NCBI RefSeq assembly: GCF_000306765.2
Contig: NC_017941.2
Location: 2,884,885 to 2,948,884, forward strand
Direction of reading: 5' to 3'
From: Haloferax mediterranei ATCC 33500
Lineage (GTDB): Archaea; Halobacteriota; Halobacteria; Halobacteriales; Haloferacaceae
DNA: 64,000 nt
Within the stretch, counting starts at the first letter, position 1; each line of letters begins with the position of its first letter. The position numbers were made by a program, and so were the translations under genes. Of this stretch, positions 32,425 through 42,329 are shown one piece after another. The notes under the pieces are model-generated. The model saw only the letters and a program-made list of their open reading frames with translations, searched no databases and was not told the origin of the DNA.

Positions 32425-34938
32425 ATGCGTAAGCAGCCCTCTATCGGAGACGACGTCTCCGAGCACGAACAAGAAGCATCGACGCCAACCAACAACAGCG
32501 GTAAGAAACTCGTCACAGACGGCAGTGGCTGGGACAGCGACGTTTCCTTCGGTGACGAAGACGGGGATGAGGATTTCACTGACGAATTCGCTCCCGACAA
32601 CTCCGATTCGGAAATTGAATCGGAGACAGATGACGATACTGGCGGTAGTGCTCTGGACTCGGTTGACGACCCGAACGAGTACAAGTTCGATTCCGACAGA
32701 GAGTCTGAGTCCGAGTCTTCGGAGCCCGATACCCAGACAGAGAGTGAATCAGAATCGAAGACCGAGACTCCCGAGTCGGAACCTGAGTCCGGGCCAGAAC
32801 AAGAGCCGGTACCAGAGCAAGAGTCCGACGACACGGCATCCACCGAGGCCGACAACGAGGACCTGACTGGCTTTGCGGACTTCATGACGGGGAACGAGAT
32901 TGAGATGGTGAAACTGGCAGAGAATCTGCAAAGCGTCGTGAGCATGTGGAAGAGCAGGGATTACGACACCGGCGAAACACAGTCAAAAGTGGCGCAGTTT
33001 CTGGATTGGCAGTTCTCGTTCGCTCACCCGCGAGAGAACGTTGATGGAATGCGCCCGACCCTCCACGTCTACAACCCAGACACCGGGATGTATGAACCGA
33101 ACGGGAAGGAGTTCGTCGGCGAGATGCTCCAAGAGATCATCCCCGATTGGTTGAACAAGACTCGTCTGGGCGAAATTCGCGCTCACCTGAAGCGTGCGAA
33201 CTACGTCAGCGAAGACGACATCGGTGGTAACAAACACGAGGTCCTCGGAACAACCAAAATCGTCAACTGGGAGACAGGACAAGCCCGCGACTTCAGCCCG
33301 GACGACATCTTCCTCACTCGCGTCGAGATGCCGTGGTACGGCCTTGACGAAGAGGCAACGGAGTGGGAGGAGTTCATCTCGGATCTCGTTCCCGAGAGTG
33401 ATGTCTCGACGATGTTCCACTTCCTCGCTCACGCGATGGTCGATGCCTATCCGGACGAGAAGGGCTTCGTGTTCGCGAACGACGGTGGTGGTGGGAAATC
33501 GACGTTCTTCGAGGCGACCGAGGGAGCGATTGGTGACGACAACGTGTCGAACGAGACACTCCGAGCGCTGTCGTCCACATCAGATCAGTACTCGGAAGCG
33601 GAACTGTACGGGAAGCGTCTGAACATTTCACCGGAGCTGCCGGCTGAGCGGCTGAGCTCTATGGAGATGTTCAAGCGGCTCACAGGCGGTGACCGCATCA
33701 GTGCGCGGTTCCCCTATGAGGGGAAGTTCCAGTTCCGTAACGCTGCGACGCAGGCAATCGTAACGAACCACATCCCCGATATCGCCGAGGACAAGGACGC
33801 TATCTGGCGGCGCTTGGTGCTGATCACCTTCCCGAACAACTTCGAGGACGGTGAGATGGCCGACAAGCGCCGGTCCAAGGCGGACATCATGAACGAGCTG
33901 CACAGTGACGATGCTCTGGCTGGGCTGTTCGCACGGCTCGTTCGGCATACTATGCAGGCGACTGAGGAAGATGGTGAGTGGTTTCCGGACATCAAGCCGA
34001 TGTGGGAGCGTCGTGAGCAGCTGAAGAAGGGCGCGGACCCGATGTTTTCGTGGGCGAAAGCTTGTCTCGTGGAGAACTCTGAGGGTCGCGTTACGCTGGA
34101 CGAAGCGCAGGAATCGTTCCGTCGGTACGCCAACCAGGAAGGTCTTTCACCGGGTATCGAGGCGCGCGATAAAAACGAGGCACGTCAGAAATTCGGGACG
34201 AAGCTTCTGGGGTACAAGGACTTCGATATCGAGTCCGACCGGAAGCGCATTAACGGGAAGAAAACCCGGGTATATGAGGGCGTTGCCCTGTCGGCACGCG
34301 GCCTTGAGTCCCTGACGAAGGATCGTCCGGGTGAGAAGATCTTGTCGAGTATCGAGAGTCAGGCTCGGGACGAGGATGATGAGCCGGCTGATTCGGATGA
34401 GTCCGATTTGGACGCTGGGAAGCGTTGTGGCGCGGAGGTCGTCGTCACGAGTACCATCAATCGCCTGAACGACAAGAACTCGTCAGCAGCCGAATACAGA
34501 GCGATTATCGAGCACTGCAAGGAGCACCACAAACTGTCGGTCGAGATCGTCGATGCGATTGGTTCGCTCGAAGAGCGCGGTGCCATTGTCGAAGACGAGG
34601 ATGGTGTCTATCGTGTTGTCGATGATGTCGACGAGGATTCTGGCGACGATGAGAACGACGATGGTGATAGTGGTGCGGTGTCGGACGAAGAACGCCGTAC
34701 TGTTGTCTGTGCAGTCCGGGACGCACAGAGTCACGAGTACGACTCGGTGCAGAAGTCGAGTGTGGCCGGGCGCCTCTCTCGGAACGGGTCCGACATGAAC
34801 CTCAAACGGCTCGAAGCAGTCCTCGAAGATCTCGATTCCGACGGTTATGTCGTGCTGGGCGAAGGCCAAGCTGGTTTCGGTGAGACGATTGCACTTGTCG
34901 ATACAGCGTTTGATCTGCTTGAGGGGGTCGATGCCTGA
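32425..34938 (+). CDS. SF3 (D5/P4-type) replication helicase
   Basis: The protein has 837 residues. Residues 1-150 are a highly acidic Ser/Glu/Asp-rich tail. A D5_N-like domain follows (about 155-330), then a superfamily 3 helicase: Walker A in NDGGGGKST (about 353-360), a Walker B-like NISPELP (about 400-406), and motif C around IVTNHIPDI (about 445-453). The C-terminal third holds winged-helix-like segments. Such proteins unwind plasmid and virus origins; no primase active site is obvious at the N-terminus. Two downstream genes overlap it. The start is supported by the direct repeat ending one base upstream. Confidence 0.88.
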   Translation: MRKQPSIGDDVSEHEQEASTPTNNSGKKLVTDGSGWDSDVSFGDEDGDEDFTDEFAPDNSDSEIESETDDDTGGSALDSVDDPNEYKFDSDRESESESSEPDTQTESESESKTETPESEPESGPEQEPVPEQESDDTASTEADNEDLTGFADFMTGNEIEMVKLAENLQSVVSMWKSRDYDTGETQSKVAQFLDWQFSFAHPRENVDGMRPTLHVYNPDTGMYEPNGKEFVGEMLQEIIPDWLNKTRLGEIRAHLKRANYVSEDDIGGNKHEVLGTTKIVNWETGQARDFSPDDIFLTRVEMPWYGLDEEATEWEEFISDLVPESDVSTMFHFLAHAMVDAYPDEKGFVFANDGGGGKSTFFEATEGAIGDDNVSNETLRALSSTSDQYSEAELYGKRLNISPELPAERLSSMEMFKRLTGGDRISARFPYEGKFQFRNAATQAIVTNHIPDIAEDKDAIWRRLVLITFPNNFEDGEMADKRRSKADIMNELHSDDALAGLFARLVRHTMQATEEDGEWFPDIKPMWERREQLKKGADPMFSWAKACLVENSEGRVTLDEAQESFRRYANQEGLSPGIEARDKNEARQKFGTKLLGYKDFDIESDRKRINGKKTRVYEGVALSARGLESLTKDRPGEKILSSIESQARDEDDEPADSDESDLDAGKRCGAEVVVTSTINRLNDKNSSAAEYRAIIEHCKEHHKLSVEIVDAIGSLEERGAIVEDEDGVYRVVDDVDEDSGDDENDDGDSGAVSDEERRTVVCAVRDAQSHEYDSVQKSSVAGRLSRNGSDMNLKRLEAVLEDLDSDGYVVLGEGQAGFGETIALVDTAFDLLEGVDA

Positions 34939-35171
34939 TGTCGAGCGAGTCGGAAATCGCAACAGAGTCGGTTCTTGAGTATCACGCGAAGCTTGAAGGT
35001 GTCGAACCGGAGACGATCATCCGGCATGCGCGTCGGGATGGGATCATCACATCCGTTGAATCGGTCCAGAAGTGGAATGGAGTGTTGCGTCGCTACGAGC
35101 TGGCTGGTTCGCTGGCGGAGTTCCGAGTGTATGCTGAACGGCTTGGGTGTCGTCTTAGAGGTGGCGAGTGA
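34938..35171 (+). CDS. Small protein following the replication helicase (77 aa)
   Basis: A 77-residue protein whose ATG overlaps the helicase stop (TGATG). It is helical, with ESVLEYHAKLEGVEPETI, a basic RHARRDGI and LRRYELAGSLAEFRVYAERLG. It looks like a small DNA-binding or helicase accessory protein. The coupling suggests a role in replication. No family name. Confidence 0.6.
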   Translation: MSSESEIATESVLEYHAKLEGVEPETIIRHARRDGIITSVESVQKWNGVLRRYELAGSLAEFRVYAERLGCRLRGGE

Positions 35172-35680
35172 TGTCGGTCGAACCTGACATCGATGAGCTG
35201 TGGTACCATCAGATGGGCCTTGCAGAGGGCATCACGCACCTCATCGAAGACGAGTTCCTGGGAGACGATGGATGGTGGCGGAAGATGCAGATAAATGGGA
35301 TCGAGTCTCCGGGGTGTTGCGTGCACTGCGAGGGCTATCCGGAGTACAAGCAGGGCGCGACTGTGTGTGAGGCCTGCCGCGAGCATACGCTCGCTCTGAC
35401 GTGGAGCGAGGCGACGTACCTCAAGGAGACGCTGGCAGCCAACACGATCGCTGAACCTGCCTTCCGGCAGATGTGCGTCCGGTGCCACGACTCCTGGGAA
35501 GTATATCCTGAGGATGAGGATGGCCGACGACTGGTCCATAACATCTACCTGAGCGACGATCAAGTTCAGATGTTGTATTATCGTGCTTGCCGGGCTGCGA
35601 AGCGCGGATCGATTCGGAACGAGCAGGCGGAAAGGGTGCGTGATGAGCTTCAAGCGTTAATGAACCGCCTTCAGGGCTGA
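35171..35680 (+). CDS. Cys-rich protein in the replication operon
   Basis: A 169-residue protein with GCCVHCEGY and VCEAC in the first half and CVRCHDSWE in the second, together able to bind one or two zinc ions. A DELWYHQMGLAEGITHLIED start and a helical C-terminus are visible. The ATG overlaps the preceding TGA by one base (TGATG). It is the third gene of the replication operon. It could act in replication or control; no recognised family. Confidence 0.6.
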   Translation: MSVEPDIDELWYHQMGLAEGITHLIEDEFLGDDGWWRKMQINGIESPGCCVHCEGYPEYKQGATVCEACREHTLALTWSEATYLKETLAANTIAEPAFRQMCVRCHDSWEVYPEDEDGRRLVHNIYLSDDQVQMLYYRACRAAKRGSIRNEQAERVRDELQALMNRLQG

Positions 35681-36381
35681 GTACTAGCCGGCCACCACCC
35701 ACTTATCAATTTTCTTACTATGGTTTTCGAGAGATTGACGTTGACACATCATCAGCCCCTACACCCCTTCGCTTCCAGTCTAAAGTGTCTCTTCCAGTGT
35801 CGATGGTGGGGGGTACCTTGGTATCGATTCGACTATCATTCGGAGCAAATGAAGCGATTATTTCTCGTTCCACCGGGCGAAGCTCGGAATAATTGCTTAA
35901 CTGGTGGTATACGAAAAACGCACACGAAAGTAGCGCGAAAACGGCAGTTCTCGGCTAGCACTCGCCGATACACCATATATTCGCGTTTCACGCACACTCA
36001 CCCCCTCGCACTATCGTAAACAGGGGTCTCAGGACCGTACTCGTCGTGAACTGCCGACCAGGTTATAAGGTTTTGATTGAAAGAGTTCTGACATTCTCTG
36101 CGACTGTGGATTCCGAAAAGGCAGAAAAGAGATCGTGGAGCGTTGCGAGAGTCGGTTGAGGAGTAATTCGTATCGACGTACACCCCGGTTTCGAGGCTCG
36201 GACATTGCTCTGCACCTCGGTTGTTGTTGACCTTGGTACAGCCCAAAGAATCTGATGCCAATCACACTCGATAGACGTAACTCCCCGAATTTGGGAGTAC
36301 TACGGACTGAGTCGCATAAAATGGTGGGAGATTACGTGCGAGACGGAACTCGTTGTGGCCACAATGTGGCCCGGTTATTTT
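35681..36381. other. Gene-free right end of the element
   Basis: About 700 bases with no frame of convincing composition. It contains GTTCTCGGCTAGCACTCGCC at 35946, a near copy of the palindrome region by the left end (16423-16443), and an AT-rich stretch before the ferredoxin end. It is possibly an arm region for integrase or excision proteins. Confidence 0.45.
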
Positions 36382-36771
36382 CTAGATGACGCGGTTCTGC
36401 AGGTAGTCGAGGTGCTTCGCGTTGTAAACAATCTTGACCTCGTCAGCGACTGGCGAACCGATGCAGGTGAGACGGACGTTCTTGTCGTTGACTTCCTCGT
36501 CGGAGAGGATCTGCTGCATGTCCATCTCGATTTCGCCTTCCTTCAGGATGGAAGCACAGTTCGCACAGGCACCTGCGCGGCAGCTGAAGGGCCAGTCGTA
36601 GCCCTGCGCCTCGGCGGCTTCCAGGATGTACTCGCCCTGGTTGACCTCCATCTCACCGTAGTCTTCGGCGTCGAGACCGGCGTCAGCAGCCTTCTCGAAG
36701 AGGTCGTCGTCGTCGAGGTCCCAGCCTTGGTCATCAAGAGCTTCGTAGTTGAGGTAGGTTACCGTGGGCAT
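36382..36771 (-). CDS. fdx: Halophilic 2Fe-2S ferredoxin
   Basis: The 129-residue protein is a plant-type ferredoxin with the cluster ligands Cys64, Cys69, Cys72 and Cys103 (CRAGACANC and later LTC). The acidic insertion of about 25 residues near the N-terminus is typical of haloarchaeal ferredoxins. These proteins accept electrons from pyruvate and 2-oxoglutarate oxidoreductases. The [10 protein letters not shown] start is the known form of the mature protein; an upstream ATG at 36843 is out of character. Its 3' end served as the integration site of the element and remains intact. Confidence 0.95.
   Translation of the reverse strand: MPTVTYLNYEALDDQGWDLDDDDLFEKAADAGLDAEDYGEMEVNQGEYILEAAEAQGYDWPFSCRAGACANCASILKEGEIEMDMQQILSDEEVNDKNVRLTCIGSPVADEVKIVYNAKHLDYLQNRVI
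36383..36398. repeat. Right attachment site (attR), 16-bp direct repeat copy
   Basis: TAGATGACGCGGTTCT, identical to 14304-14319. On the reverse strand it covers the final codons (Arg-Val-Ile) and most of the stop codon of the ferredoxin gene, so insertion rebuilt an intact gene end. Confidence 0.8.
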
Positions 36772-36945
36772 CAACAAGCGATTCGGAGGCCACCCCATTA
36801 GACTTTGCTGTTCCGTGCGCCGATTTAGCCTACATGACGGCAATTATCACAGATAACGGGTGACATATGACACGTTTTCGGAAGGTTGCTGGCAACAGAT
36901 AGTCGGCGATAGAAAGCTGGCAGCGAACGTCTGACGGCGGTATTT

Positions 36946-38130
36946 CTAGATAACGCCCGAAGAGAACAGCGCGTACGAAGTAATCGCTGAGAGCGAAGGC
37001 GTAAGCATCCAGAAGAAGATGACGCGCCCGGTCGTTCCGGGGTCGAACAGGTCCTGTGCGGAGAGTTCGTCGGGTGCTTCTTCGCCCATCTTCGGAACCT
37101 CGTCTTCGCGTTCGGCGGCGAGCGCGTTGACTGATACCTGCGGCGATTCACTGCCACTCAGTGCCTCACCGAGGGTGACAGTCCGGGTTGCACGGCCCCA
37201 ACCGAGTCCGACGATGCACATGGTGGCGCTCACTGCGAGACTCGCCGGGATGCCGATTGCGGAGAGAAACGAGATGAGTGATGCACTCACTGTTTCGACG
37301 ATAAGCGCCGCGAGGATAGGCAGTTGGGTGAGGTCGTTGCCGACGGTGTCGAGCGTCCGTCGGGCGATAGTGAACGCACCGAGTCCGATTGCACCGCCAG
37401 CGAGAAGAATTCCCGTGTTCATCTCGACCGAGCCGTTGCCGACGAGCGGGGCAACTGCGTTGGCGACGTTCGAGGCTCCCGCCGAAAACGCCATGTAACA
37501 GGCGACAGCGACAACGAGGACGGTACTCCCAAACTCGCGGTGGGTCGTGTTCGGCCCGAGCCGCAACTGTGGAATGCCACCGTTTCGGTCGAGTTCCACG
37601 AGCGGGCCGGGACTCCGGTCGAGTTTGAGCCACGCGTCGAGGTAGGGGTAGACATAGCGACCAATGACCGCACAGACCCAAAAGGCGATGACGGGCGCGA
37701 CAATCCACCACGAGATGATTTCGAGCATCACGCCGGAGTCGAGCGACCCGTGGGCGAGGCCGAGACCGGCGATAGCCCCCACGGCCGTCATCGACGTGGA
37801 AGCCGGGACGCCGAAGGTGTTTGAGACGAGGAGCGCCAGACCGACGAAGAAGAGGACGGTGACGCTCGCCACGAGCGTAAACTCGCTCTGCGGGACGATT
37901 TCACCGCCCATCTTGTCGACGACTTCCCGCCCCAAGGTCCACCCGCCGAGCAGGGCGAAGCCCGTCATCAACGCCGCCGCGGGGAGTTTCCCGAGCACGT
38001 CGCTCCCGACTGCCGGGCCGAAGGCGACCCCCGTGGACGACCCACCAATGTTGAATCCGACGAACACTGCCACCAGAAGTCCGACGAAGAGGAGTGCTTC
38101 TACCACGCAGTCATCTACTGGCCCAGACAC
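36946..38130 (-). CDS. Inorganic phosphate transporter (PiT family)
   Basis: A 394-residue membrane protein with about ten hydrophobic segments. The PiT signature repeats are FNIGGSSTGVAFGPAVG at the N-terminus and GASNVANAVAPLVG near residue 222; the second has the usual GANDVANA form slightly changed. Between them is a hydrophilic loop. These transporters import phosphate with sodium or protons. Eight residues before a GTG codon at 38106 (giving VVEALLFVG) may be untranslated. It is on the same strand as fdx, 174 bp upstream of it. Confidence 0.88.
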   Translation of the reverse strand: MSGPVDDCVVEALLFVGLLVAVFVGFNIGGSSTGVAFGPAVGSDVLGKLPAAALMTGFALLGGWTLGREVVDKMGGEIVPQSEFTLVASVTVLFFVGLALLVSNTFGVPASTSMTAVGAIAGLGLAHGSLDSGVMLEIISWWIVAPVIAFWVCAVIGRYVYPYLDAWLKLDRSPGPLVELDRNGGIPQLRLGPNTTHREFGSTVLVVAVACYMAFSAGASNVANAVAPLVGNGSVEMNTGILLAGGAIGLGAFTIARRTLDTVGNDLTQLPILAALIVETVSASLISFLSAIGIPASLAVSATMCIVGLGWGRATRTVTLGEALSGSESPQVSVNALAAEREDEVPKMGEEAPDELSAQDLFDPGTTGRVIFFWMLTPSLSAITSYALFSSGVI

Positions 38131-38173
38131 AAAAGTGACGGCGGTTGATTGGTGGGGGGTCGCCGGAGAGTCG

Positions 38174-38234
38174 GGAAGCCATCTGGGAGTTACTGGAAAG
38201 CCATCTGGGAGTTACTGGAAAGCCATCTGGGAGT
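38174..38234 (+). repeat. Tandem 22-bp repeat, three copies
   Basis: Copies of GGAAAGCCATCTGGGAGTTA plus CT lie at 38174-38194 (one base shorter), 38195-38216 and 38217-38234 (truncated). They sit in the gap between the metY-type gene and the phosphate transporter gene. Confidence 0.8.
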
Positions 38235-38255
38235 CGTCGAAGAGTCGCCGCGCCC

Positions 38256-39602
38256 TTAGTTCGACGCCGCGCGGATAGCCTGGTCGAGGTCGGCGATAAT
38301 ATCGTCAACGTCCTCGATTCCGACCGAGAGGCGGACCATATCGGGCGTGACGCCCGCCGCAGTCTGTTCTTCTTCGGTGAGTTGCTGGTGCGTCGTCGAC
38401 GCGGGGTGGATGACGAGCGTCTTCGCGTCGCCGACGTTGGCGAGGAGCGACGCGAGTTCGACGTTGTTGACAGTGCCTTTCGCGGCCTCGTAGCCGTCGG
38501 CGAGGCCGAAGGTAATCATACCACCGTACCCACCGGCGGACGTTCCGCCCGCCGAGGTGCCACTCACACTGCTCGCGGCACCCCCGTCGAGATATTTCGA
38601 GGCTGCCTCGTGGGTCTCGTGGGATTCGAGACCGGGGTAGTTTACCCACGACACCTTCTCGTGGTCGTCTAAGAACTCCGCGACGGCCTGGGCATTCTCG
38701 CAGTGTGCGCGCATCCGAAGCGGGAGCGATTCGAGCTTTTCGAGCGTCTGCCACGCGTCGAACGGCGACTGGGAGTTACCGAGGTCGCGCAGGCCACGGG
38801 CGATGGCCGCGTAGGTGAACGCGGCGTCGCCGAACGTCTCCGAGAAGTTGACGCCGTGGTACGCCGGGTTCGGCTTGGCAATCTCGGGGTAGTCGTCGGC
38901 GTATTCGTCCCACGGGAAGGTGCCGCCGTCGACGAGAACCCCGCCGATGGTCGTTCCGGCACCGTGAATCCATTTCGTCGTGGACTGCCAGACGAGGTCT
39001 GCGCCGTGTTCGATGGGGTTGCACAGGTAGGGCGTCGCGAACGTGTTGTCCACGAAAAGCGGCGTTCCGTGGTTGTGAGCCACCTCGGCGATAGCCTCGA
39101 TGTCGGGTGTCACGAGCGCCGGATTGCCGATGGTTTCGAGGTGGACGAAGGCGGTGTCCTCGTCGATGGCTTCCTCGTAGGCGTCCACGTCGAGCGTGTC
39201 GACGAAACGAGTCGTGACGCCCCGGCGCTCGACGGTATGCGTGAGGTACGTGTAGGTTCCGCCGTAGAGCGAGGAGGCCGAGACGATGTTGTCACCCGCG
39301 GAGGCAAGCAGAAAGTTTGCGAGGTCGAACGCGGCCATGCCGGACGAGGTGGCGACCGCGCCCACGCCGCCTTCGAGCGAAGCGAGGCGTTCCTGCAGCA
39401 TCCCGACCGTCGGGTTCATCAGGCGGGAGTAGATGTGGCCGGGTTTTTCGAGGGCGAACTGCGCCGCAGCGTCGGCGGCATCATCGAAGACGTACGACGT
39501 AGTCTGATACAGTGGTGGTGCGCGAGCGCCGGTATCGGGGTCGGGGTCCTGTCCGGCGTGCAGGCTCCGGGTGCTGAACCCGGGCGTGTCATCGTCACTC
39601 AT
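38256..39602 (-). CDS. metY: O-acetylhomoserine sulfhydrylase (Cys/Met PLP enzyme), first copy
   Basis: The 448-residue enzyme belongs to the Cys/Met metabolism PLP family. The N-terminus has [14 protein letters not shown] and the [12 protein letters not shown] box, and the PLP lysine is in STTKWIHGAGT. O-acetylhomoserine sulfhydrylases make homocysteine from O-acetylhomoserine and sulfide. The start MSDDDTPGFSTR is the natural one. A Ser/Gly/Thr-rich insertion (SGTSAGGTSAGG) sits near residue 355 and is absent from the paralogue at 40980. The direct use of sulfide is not proven; cystathionine synthase activity is an alternative. Confidence 0.85.
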   Translation of the reverse strand: MSDDDTPGFSTRSLHAGQDPDPDTGARAPPLYQTTSYVFDDAADAAAQFALEKPGHIYSRLMNPTVGMLQERLASLEGGVGAVATSSGMAAFDLANFLLASAGDNIVSASSLYGGTYTYLTHTVERRGVTTRFVDTLDVDAYEEAIDEDTAFVHLETIGNPALVTPDIEAIAEVAHNHGTPLFVDNTFATPYLCNPIEHGADLVWQSTTKWIHGAGTTIGGVLVDGGTFPWDEYADDYPEIAKPNPAYHGVNFSETFGDAAFTYAAIARGLRDLGNSQSPFDAWQTLEKLESLPLRMRAHCENAQAVAEFLDDHEKVSWVNYPGLESHETHEAASKYLDGGAASSVSGTSAGGTSAGGYGGMITFGLADGYEAAKGTVNNVELASLLANVGDAKTLVIHPASTTHQQLTEEEQTAAGVTPDMVRLSVGIEDVDDIIADLDQAIRAASN

Positions 39603-39735
39603 GTATCGACCGTCGGCAGGGACCGGCCTAAATCGAGGTGTCGCTTGCAATTCCCGCCGGTGTCTGGGATTGTGTGGCACGCATGGCTCTCGGCTGCAGT
39701 CGGGATTGTGCACCCCTCACCGTGTCTCCCGTCGG

Positions 39736-40983
39736 TTACCGACTGAACAGTGACGAATGAACCGGCGCGAAATCCGCCTCTAACTCGGATTCGCCGCCAT
39801 CAGTCGCTGTGTCAGTCACGGCCCGACCCGCGACGCCTTCGGCGACGAAGTCTTCGAGCGGCGGGCCGACCTTCTCGGGTTCGACGAGGAAGGCGTCGTG
39901 GCCGTGGTCGGACTCGATAATGTGGTGCGCGACCGGGACACCGACACGCCGGAATTCACCTGCTAGCGCCTCTGACTGTTCGGTCGTGAAATGCCAGTCG
40001 CCGGTGAACGAGACGAGGAGTGCCTCGCCTTCGTACGCGGCAAGCGCAGCAGCGTCCGACTCGTACCCTTCCGAGAGGTCGAAGTCGTCCATGGCTCGCG
40101 TGAGGTAGAGATACGAGTTAGCGTCGAACCGCTCCGTGAACTTCTCGGCCTGGTAGTCGAGGTACGACTCGACCTCGCGGTAGGGGAAGAACGCCGCGGC
40201 CGAGTCCGCCGGGTAGGCGTCGCCGCGGCCGCCGCGTCCCGCAGACCGCCGGCCGAACTTCCTGTCCATCGAGTCCTTCGAGAGGTACATCAGGTGGCCG
40301 ATTTGCCGGGCGAGTCCGAGGCCCGCGTCGGGCGACGGGCGGTCCTCGCCGTAGTAGTCGCCGCCGTTCCAGTTCGGGTCGGTCGTGATGGCGCGCCGAG
40401 CGACAGCATCGAGACCGAGACACTGCGGGTCGAGGCGCGCCGCGGACGCGACGACGACGATGCGCTCTACGTCGTCGGGATACTGGACGGCCCAATCGAG
40501 GGCGTTCATCCCGCCGACTGACCCGCCGACGACGGCGTGGAGTCGGCCGACGCCGAGGGAGTCGAGCAGTCGCCGCTGGGCGTGGGTCCAATCCGTGACG
40601 GTGACTGGCGGGAAGTCCGTCCCCCACGGTTCGCCGTCGGGACCCTCGCTCGCCGGGCCGCTGGTACCGTAACACGACCCCGGAACGTTCACGCAGACGA
40701 CGTAGTACTCGTTCGTGTCGATGGCCTTGCCCGGCCCGACGATGTCGGACCACCACGCGCGTGCCTGTCCGGAGACGCCCGATTCGGTTCCGTGGCCCGC
40801 GACGTGTTGGCTGCCGGTGAGACCGTGGCAGACGACGACCGCGTTTTCGCCCGTGAACTCGCCGTAGGCCTCGTAGGCCACGTGCAGATTAGGAATGTAT
40901 TCGCCCGACTCGAACTGGTGTTCGCCGAGGTCGATAACTCCCGATTCGACCTGTCGCCCAACTGGCGTCCGTGTTCGACTCAT
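39736..40983 (-). CDS. metX: Homoserine O-acetyltransferase
   Basis: The 415-residue alpha/beta-hydrolase-fold enzyme has the nucleophile Ser in [13 protein letters not shown] (about residue 160) and late Asp and His residues in the [12 protein letters not shown] and [10 protein letters not shown] segments. It also has the conserved [14 protein letters not shown] loop. It acetylates homoserine to make the substrate for MetY. Its start codon overlaps the stop of the upstream metY-like gene by four bases (ATGA), so the two are co-translated. The frame continues upstream only as overlap. Confidence 0.92.
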   Translation of the reverse strand: MSRTRTPVGRQVESGVIDLGEHQFESGEYIPNLHVAYEAYGEFTGENAVVVCHGLTGSQHVAGHGTESGVSGQARAWWSDIVGPGKAIDTNEYYVVCVNVPGSCYGTSGPASEGPDGEPWGTDFPPVTVTDWTHAQRRLLDSLGVGRLHAVVGGSVGGMNALDWAVQYPDDVERIVVVASAARLDPQCLGLDAVARRAITTDPNWNGGDYYGEDRPSPDAGLGLARQIGHLMYLSKDSMDRKFGRRSAGRGGRGDAYPADSAAAFFPYREVESYLDYQAEKFTERFDANSYLYLTRAMDDFDLSEGYESDAAALAAYEGEALLVSFTGDWHFTTEQSEALAGEFRRVGVPVAHHIIESDHGHDAFLVEPEKVGPPLEDFVAEGVAGRAVTDTATDGGESELEADFAPVHSSLFSR

Positions 40984-42329
40984 TGGTCCTCCCCTTCGTC
41001 GTCCGCCGCACCATCGTCCACAACCCCATCCTGCGCCTGCTGGTTCAGTGCGCACTCGATTGCCTGGTCGAGGTCGGCGATGATGTCGTCGGCGTCCTCG
41101 ATACCGACCGAGAGGCGGAGCATGTCGGGTGCGACACCCGCAGCGCGCTGTTCGTCAATCGAGAGCTGGGCGTGGGTCGTCGATGCCGGGTGAATGAGGA
41201 CCGTCTTCGCGTCGCCGATATTGGCGAGGAAGCTCACGAGGTCGACCGACTCGCAGACGGTCTTTGCGGCTCCGTAGGCTGCCTCGTCGTCCTCGCCGTC
41301 GAGACCGAACGTGAGCATGCCCGCGTATCCACCCTCCAAATACCGCGACGCGAGGTCGTGCGTCTCGTGGTCCTCGAATCCGGGGTAGGTGACCCACGCG
41401 ACGCCCTCGCGGTCCCGAAGGAACTCCGCAACCCGACGGGCGTTCTCGCAGTGGGCTTCCATTCGGAGCGCGAGGGTTTCGACGCCTTGGAGCGTCTGCC
41501 ACGCATCGAAGGGAGACTGGCAACTACCGGTACTCCGAACTGCACGCTGGCGGACGGCCTCCGCGAAGGCGCGCTCGCCGAATCGCTCGACGAAATCGAC
41601 GCCGAACGCCGGGTTCGACCCGGAGAGTTCGTCGTAGTCGGCCGCGTCCCACGGGAAGGTCCCGCCGTCGACGACGACGCCGCCGATAGTCGTGCCGGAC
41701 CCGTGGAGCCACTTCGTCGTGGACTCCCAGACGATGTCAGCACCGTGTTCGATGGGTCGACAAAGCGCGGGTGTCGCGAACGTGTTGTCTACGACGAGCG
41801 GAACACGGTTGTCGTGGGCGACTTCGGCGATGGCTTCGAAATCCGGCGTCTTGAGCGACGGATTCGCCACCGTCTCGACGTGGACGAACGCGGTGTCCCC
41901 GTCGATGGCGTCGGCGTAGGCGTCGATATCCAGCGTTTCGACGGTCCGGGCCTCGATACCGCGCCGAGGAGTCGTCTTCGAGAAGTACGAGGCCGTCCCG
42001 CCGTACATGTCTTCGGAGAGCACGACGTTGTCGCCGACGGACGCGAGAACGGTCGTGATAGCGTCGATAGCGGCCATTCCCGAGGCGGTGGCAACCGCAT
42101 CGACACCCGCTTCGAGGGCGGCGAGTCGGTGTTCGAGGATACGAGTCGTCGGGTTCGAGATACGGGAGTACACGTCACCATCGGCTTCGAGGGCGTACAG
42201 GTCCGCGGCGTGGTCTGCGTCCTCGAAGACGTACGACGTAGTCTGGTAGAGTGGCGGGGCGCGGGCCCCTGTCGCCGGGTCGGGGTCCTGCCCGGCGTGG
42301 AGACCGCGAGTGCGGAAACCTCTGGTCAT
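40980..42329 (-). CDS. metY: O-acetylhomoserine sulfhydrylase, second copy, coupled to metX
   Basis: A 449-residue paralogue of the enzyme at 38256. It has the same [23 protein letters not shown] and [11 protein letters not shown] (PLP Lys) motifs, and an acidic C-terminal tail that runs into metX. It lacks the Gly-rich insertion of the other copy. The pair metY-metX encodes two consecutive steps of homocysteine synthesis. Having two sulfhydrylase-type genes around one metX suggests one may act as cystathionine gamma-synthase or use another acceptor. Confidence 0.85.
   Translation of the reverse strand: MTRGFRTRGLHAGQDPDPATGARAPPLYQTTSYVFEDADHAADLYALEADGDVYSRISNPTTRILEHRLAALEAGVDAVATASGMAAIDAITTVLASVGDNVVLSEDMYGGTASYFSKTTPRRGIEARTVETLDIDAYADAIDGDTAFVHVETVANPSLKTPDFEAIAEVAHDNRVPLVVDNTFATPALCRPIEHGADIVWESTTKWLHGSGTTIGGVVVDGGTFPWDAADYDELSGSNPAFGVDFVERFGERAFAEAVRQRAVRSTGSCQSPFDAWQTLQGVETLALRMEAHCENARRVAEFLRDREGVAWVTYPGFEDHETHDLASRYLEGGYAGMLTFGLDGEDDEAAYGAAKTVCESVDLVSFLANIGDAKTVLIHPASTTHAQLSIDEQRAAGVAPDMLRLSVGIEDADDIIADLDQAIECALNQQAQDGVVDDGAADDEGEDQ

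Larger units (their letters stand above)
14304..36398. mobile_element. Integrated element, about 22 kb, in the 3' end of the ferredoxin gene
   Basis: The edges are a 16-bp perfect direct repeat, TAGATGACGCGGTTCT, at 14304-14319 and 36383-36398. The right copy is the last codons and stop of the ferredoxin gene (reverse strand). An RHH regulator and tyrosine integrase start directly inside the left copy. The content differs sharply from the flanks: two integrases, many tiny genes, a methyltransferase with ATPase cassettes, iterons and an SF3 replication helicase, with visibly less GC-rich codons. I infer an integrative plasmid or provirus; no structural viral or conjugation genes are recognised. 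Confidence 0.85.

Noticed and set aside
32160..32945. Ser-rich reverse frame (261 codons) opposite the SF3 helicase start
   Set aside because: Mirror of the acidic Glu/Asp/Ser tail and the repeat region; no independent start or domain.
36952..36967. A further attachment-like word (CTAGATAACGCC) at the phosphate transporter end
   Set aside because: Only partial similarity to the 16-bp repeat, explained by both genes ending in Val-Ile-stop.
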